In this document: positions 5,598 through 6,655 of the stretch, one piece after another | Layout of the letters: the number at the start of each line of letters is the position of its first letter | Position numbering within the stretch: the first letter of the stretch is position 1 | The notes under the pieces: model-generated | Databases searched by the model: none | What the model was told of the DNA's origin: nothing | Seen by the model: the letters and a program-made list of their open reading frames with translations, nothing else | Assembly (NCBI GenBank): GCA_002309425.1 | Contig: DBXD01000011.1 | Coordinates: forward strand, 1-6,655 | Length of the DNA: 6,655 bases | Reading direction: 5' to 3' | Source of the DNA: Cyanobacteria bacterium UBA1221 | Lineage (GTDB): Bacteria > Cyanobacteriota > Vampirovibrionia > Gastranaerophilales > Gastranaerophilaceae | Program-made: the position numbers and the translations under genes

Positions 5598-6655
5598 ATG
5601 CCGCAATATTTAACAGAATGCGTAAAATATCTTTTTGACAATTATGTTCAAGCTACAAAGGGGCCCTTTGCGGATAGCTCTGTTGGAGAATATGTTCGCA
5701 ATATGATCCCTCAAAATTTTATAAAATCGGGATTAATTGATAAAACAAATTATAGAATCAAAGCCAGCGTTGGACAAGGAATATGGGCGCAGGTTCCCTG
5801 GATAGGCATTTTCAGAAATGATATTACAGATAGTGCTCAAAACGGTGTGTATATTGTTTATCTTCTTTCGGCAGATGGCAATTCATTATTTTTAACGTTT
5901 AATCAAGGTTTTACTGATATTGCCAAAGATAAGACAGCAAAGGAAACTGTTGATGAAATGCGGAAGCGCGCATCGGATTGCATAAGTAAGTTAAACAAAC
6001 ATTCTTTTAGATCAGATGAAAATATCAGTTTGGGCAGTAATCTAACAAATCGGGCTGAAATGTACCAAAAGGGTACGATTTTTTACAAAGAGTATCAGAA
6101 ACAAAATTTGCCCTCTGAAGAAAGTCTTAGGCGTGATTTGAAAGACATGCTTGAAATTTATGAAGAGTATTACGAAAAAATATATAAAGGAAAAGATAAT
6201 TTCGGTTCAGAGCCGATAATCGACTCTAATAAGGAGAATGTGACGATGCAAACAATCTTCTTCGGCGCTCCCGGCACTGGCAAGTCTCGTAAAATCGATT
6301 GCAATCTTTTCAAAGATGAAAATGGGAAACCCATTGGAAAAGGCATAAAAGAAATCCCTGAAGATCGCAAGTTCCGCACAACGTTCCACCCTGATTACGA
6401 TTACGCTCAATTCGTAGGCGCTTACAAGCCCAAGAAAGAAGGGAATGCAATCACCTATTCTTTTGTTCCGCAGGTTTTCGCAAAGGCTTACGCCGCAGCT
6501 TGGAAGCAGTATTTCGCTGCGGGTAATGCGTCGACTGCCGACAACCAGGTCTATCTCGTTATCGAAGAAATCAACCGCGGGAACTGCGCCCAGATTTTCG
6601 GCGATATTTTCCAGTTGCTTGACCGCGATGGTGAAGGATTCTCGCAATATTCCAT
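5598..6655 (+). CDS. McrB-like NTPase with N-terminal DUF3578 domain (3' end outside window)
   Basis: The first 352 residues of a McrB-family restriction NTPase are present; the gene runs open off the window edge. Residues 1 to about 190 form a DUF3578 (MrcB_N) domain, recognisable from YRIKASVGQGIWAQVPWIGI (52-71), the ITDSAQNGVYIVYLL strand pair (76-90) and LTFNQG (99-104). This domain is thought to take the DNA-recognition position. The AAA+ domain follows: Walker A GAPGTGKS (223-230), the family block TTFHPDYDYAQFVGAYKP (261-278) and Walker B with the McrB-typical tail LVIEEINRGN (320-329), continuing AQIFGDIFQLLDRD. Here Walker B has Glu-Glu rather than Asp-Glu, a variant I recall from other McrB-like proteins. 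The sensor motifs and any GTP-specific MNTADR-type motif lie beyond the edge. The McrBC complex uses GTP hydrolysis to move DNA to a nuclease; next to a methyltransferase, this type can instead resemble the LlaJI or BsuMI restriction subunits. Base composition changes within the gene and an internal ribosome-binding site precedes residue 217. Confidence 0.92.
   Translation, partial: MPQYLTECVKYLFDNYVQATKGPFADSSVGEYVRNMIPQNFIKSGLIDKTNYRIKASVGQGIWAQVPWIGIFRNDITDSAQNGVYIVYLLSADGNSLFLTFNQGFTDIAKDKTAKETVDEMRKRASDCISKLNKHSFRSDENISLGSNLTNRAEMYQKGTIFYKEYQKQNLPSEESLRRDLKDMLEIYEEYYEKIYKGKDNFGSEPIIDSNKENVTMQTIFFGAPGTGKSRKIDCNLFKDENGKPIGKGIKEIPEDRKFRTTFHPDYDYAQFVGAYKPKKEGNAITYSFVPQVFAKAYAAAWKQYFAAGNASTADNQVYLVIEEINRGNCAQIFGDIFQLLDRDGEGFSQYS
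6231..6248 (+). promoter_or_regulatory. Internal Shine-Dalgarno AAGGAG with in-frame ATG inside the McrB-like gene
   Basis: AAGGAG (6231-6236) is the strongest ribosome-binding site in the window. It stands 9 nt before an in-frame ATG at 6246 (Met217), which begins the AAA+ domain as MQTIFFGAPGTGKS. Initiation there would make a McrB form lacking DUF3578. E. coli mcrB is known to produce such a short form (McrB-S) from an internal start. The product here would start only six residues before Walker A, shorter than the E. coli lead-in but enough for the first AAA+ strand. Confidence 0.5.

Noticed and set aside
6207..6647. Minus-strand open frame of 146 residues opposite the McrB AAA+ domain
   Set aside because: The sense strand carries Walker A, Walker B and McrB-specific motifs. 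The antisense frame is a by-product of the GC-richer codon use there.

Overview
The window looks like a bacterial defence locus in a genome of moderate GC, possibly Fibrobacter or a relative. The evidence for that host is suggestive only. A GC-rich, hairpin-rich left edge (about 65% GC by hand count over 1-220) carries the palindromic 'ATCCCCGC-gcag-GCGGGGAT' type of intergenic repeat. It abuts AT-rich genes with phage-defence character. The last 415 bases return to about 48% GC, which may be closer to the host average.

Layout, all genes on the + strand. 1-250: non-coding palindromic DNA. 251-994: a stand-alone DUF4238-like protein of unknown function. 995-1228: an AT-rich intergenic stretch with two mutually exclusive small hairpins; it probably holds the promoter of the next operon. 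1229-2395: a complete C5-cytosine DNA methyltransferase. 2408-4552: a 714-residue protein with two GHKL ATPase domains, MutL/MORC-like at the N-terminus and histidine-kinase-like at the C-terminus, joined by a charged coiled coil. 4549-5562: a receiver-like domain followed by a domain with a HEPN-style RNxxxH motif. 5598 to the window end: a McrB-like NTPase with an N-terminal DUF3578 (MrcB_N) domain and an AAA+ domain, cut off by the window edge after Walker B.

The four genes from 1229 onward are tightly packed (12-nt gap, 4-nt ATGA overlap, 35-nt gap) and probably form one operon. The set reads as an NTP-dependent restriction-modification system. The methyltransferase would mark self DNA, and the McrB-like motor, with an expected McrC-type or other nuclease just beyond the window, would cut unmarked or foreign DNA. 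Embedded in it is a two-component-like pair, the GHKL ATPase with a candidate phospho-acceptor histidine and the receiver-HEPN protein. That pair could sense or relay the restriction state to an RNA-targeting effector.

Two points stand out. First, the phosphorelay-like GHKL/receiver-HEPN module sits inside a methyltransferase-McrB operon. Second, a strong internal Shine-Dalgarno and ATG lie exactly at the junction between the DUF3578 and AAA+ domains of the mcrB-like gene, where base composition also steps from about 35% to about 48% GC. This suggests a short McrB isoform like E. coli McrB-S, a recent domain shuffle, or both.
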